Source: CAYNQK01 sp964470375 (lineage in GTDB: Bacteria; Spirochaetota; Spirochaetia; Treponematales; JBGSOB01). From it: DNA of 6,395 nucleotides. The translations under genes were made by a program, and so were the position numbers. Below the pieces are notes generated by a model that was not told where the DNA came from, did no database searches, and saw only the letters and a list, made by a program, of their open reading frames with translations. Shown in pieces: positions 6,063-6,395 of the stretch. Numbering within the stretch: the stretch's first letter is position 1; each line of letters opens with the position of its first letter. The stretch covers positions 1 through 6,395 of the forward strand of contig CAYYCP010000113.1 of the NCBI GenBank assembly GCA_964470375.1, written 5' to 3'.

Positions 6063-6227
6063 GTTCATCGAAGATTGGGGAAACCCAGGAACTCGTTCCC
6101 GCCATGGGTCTTCCGGGTTAGGGGGTATGGAGTTAATCATTACATAATATTGATTTGCTAAAATAAGGAGGAAAGGGTGGGGACTCTTTCCCCCTTAAAC
6201 GATGGGACTCAACAATCTTCGATGAAC
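6063..6227. repeat. Perfect 15-bp inverted-repeat pair bounding an AT-rich segment (MITE-like or long-range hairpin)
   Basis: GTTCATCGAAGATTG at 6063-6077 recurs as its exact reverse complement at 6213-6227, with 135 bp between the two copies. Just inside, CCCA (6084-6087) faces TGGG (6203-6206), so the similarity of the ends runs to about 25 bp imperfectly. The interior is clearly more AT-rich than the window (about 6131-6170) and holds no credible gene. The size and terminal repeats suit a small non-autonomous insertion element, but I see no target-site duplication at the outer edges. A structured transcript or a pair of sites for a dimeric regulator remain possible. Confidence 0.6.
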
Positions 6228-6237
6228 AAGGCAGGAC

Positions 6238-6266
6238 TTGACAGCGGAGGATATCAGGGCTATAGT
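6238..6266 (+). promoter_or_regulatory. Near-consensus sigma-70 promoter for the decarboxylase gene
   Basis: A perfect -35 box TTGACA (6238-6243) is followed after 17 bp by TATAGT (6261-6266), one base from the -10 consensus TATAAT. Transcription should start near 6273, giving a leader of about 33 bases before the ATG at 6306. A promoter this strong normally needs a control element, and the palindrome at 6263-6286 overlaps its -10 box and start site. Confidence 0.85.
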
Positions 6267-6286
6267 GGTACTAATTAGTACCACTA
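6263..6286. promoter_or_regulatory. Perfect 24-bp palindromic operator overlapping the -10 box and start site
   Basis: The half-site TAGTGGTACTAA (6263-6274) is followed without spacer by its exact reverse complement TTAGTACCACTA (6275-6286). It overlaps the last four bases of the -10 box and covers the expected start near 6273, the classic place for a repressor that blocks polymerase. The GGTAC...GTACC arms resemble operators of GntR-type dimeric repressors, but the regulator is not encoded in the window and its family is inference. If transcribed, the downstream half alone would form no hairpin, so a DNA-binding site is likelier than an RNA structure. Confidence 0.8.
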
Positions 6287-6305
6287 ATGATCGATGGGAG
6301 CTTAT

Positions 6306-6395
6306 ATGGCATGTGAAAAGACCTTCCCCCTATCCGCATCGGAGCTCGAGGAGCTGACGAGAAGGTACCCGACTCCCTTCCACCTCTACAGCGAG
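6306..6395 (+). CDS. PLP-dependent decarboxylase of the LysA/ornithine decarboxylase group, N-terminal fragment (runs off the window)
   Basis: Thirty codons are visible: MACEKTFPLSASELEELTRR followed by YPTPFHLYSE. The pattern of a short helix (ELEELTRR) and then [YF]xTPxxxY is the usual beginning of alanine-racemase-fold (type III) PLP enzymes such as diaminopimelate decarboxylase (LysA), carboxynorspermidine decarboxylase and biosynthetic ornithine/arginine decarboxylases. PTPFHLY is a common variant in that group. The PLP lysine and substrate-binding residues lie beyond the edge, so the substrate cannot be fixed: meso-diaminopimelate to lysine, or a polyamine step, are the main options. 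The start is well supported: GGGAG at 6296-6300 is 5 bases before the ATG, and a strong promoter with an operator lies just upstream. It is transcribed divergently from the gpsA fusion. Confidence 0.7.
   Translation, partial: MACEKTFPLSASELEELTRRYPTPFHLYSE

Noticed and set aside
6173..6196. Possible terminator hairpin AAGGG...CCCTT
   Set aside because: The stem is short and bulged, and no run of T follows, so it is not a supported intrinsic terminator.
6177..6278. 33-residue frame from a GTG at 6177 preceded by AAGGAGG (6165-6171)
   Set aside because: The ribosome binding site is good, but the peptide has no recognisable character and ends inside the operator and downstream promoter. No promoter for it is clear. 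It could be a relic, but I cannot support it as a gene.
6063..6305. Lysine or other riboswitch upstream of the decarboxylase gene
   Set aside because: The likely transcript starts near 6273, leaving a leader of only about 33 bases, too short for a lysine riboswitch. The upstream inverted repeats lie before the promoter.

Overview
This is a GC-rich bacterial window (by eye well over 60% G+C in the genes, with strong G/C third positions) holding mostly chromosomal housekeeping genes. The lineage is uncertain. A spirochaete is my best guess, because the exported protein at 3202-3909 resembles, from memory, Treponema/Spirochaeta-type conserved hypotheticals, but no marker settles it.

Layout. (1) 1-398, plus strand: the C-terminal end of the tRNA-modification GTPase MnmE, carrying an in-frame tandem array of four 18-bp palindromic units. 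(2) 400-2238, plus: complete mnmG, one base after mnmE; the two products form the MnmEG complex that modifies the wobble uridine of tRNAs. (3) 2228-2428, minus: a small four-cysteine, probably zinc-binding protein, convergent with and overlapping the end of mnmG. It lies inside a much longer spurious antisense reading frame and is easily missed. (4) 2429-2563: a divergent intergenic region with four tandem 15-bp repeats related to those inside mnmE. (5) 2564-3909, plus: a rhomboid intramembrane serine protease translationally coupled (ATGA overlap) to an exported protein of unknown function. (6) 3914-5914, minus: a 666-residue fusion of glycerol-3-phosphate dehydrogenase (GpsA) with a glycerolipid acyltransferase domain, convergent with the preceding operon across a 4-bp gap. 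(7) 5915-6305: a 391-bp divergent intergenic region that is partly AT-rich. It holds a pair of perfect 15-bp inverted repeats about 135 bp apart, then a near-consensus sigma-70 promoter whose -10 and start site are covered by a perfect 24-bp palindrome. (8) 6306-6395, plus: the first 30 codons of a probable PLP-dependent decarboxylase of the LysA/ornithine decarboxylase group.

Functionally there are four blocks: tRNA wobble modification, a membrane protease with a coupled secreted protein, the entry to phospholipid synthesis (DHAP to G3P, then probably to lysophosphatidate, on one polypeptide), and a tightly controlled decarboxylase gene. No multi-gene defence, mobile or biosynthetic system is visible. 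The items most worth following are the GpsA-acyltransferase fusion, the promoter/operator at 6238-6286, the hidden small gene at 2228-2428, and the related palindromic repeats found both inside mnmE and between genes.
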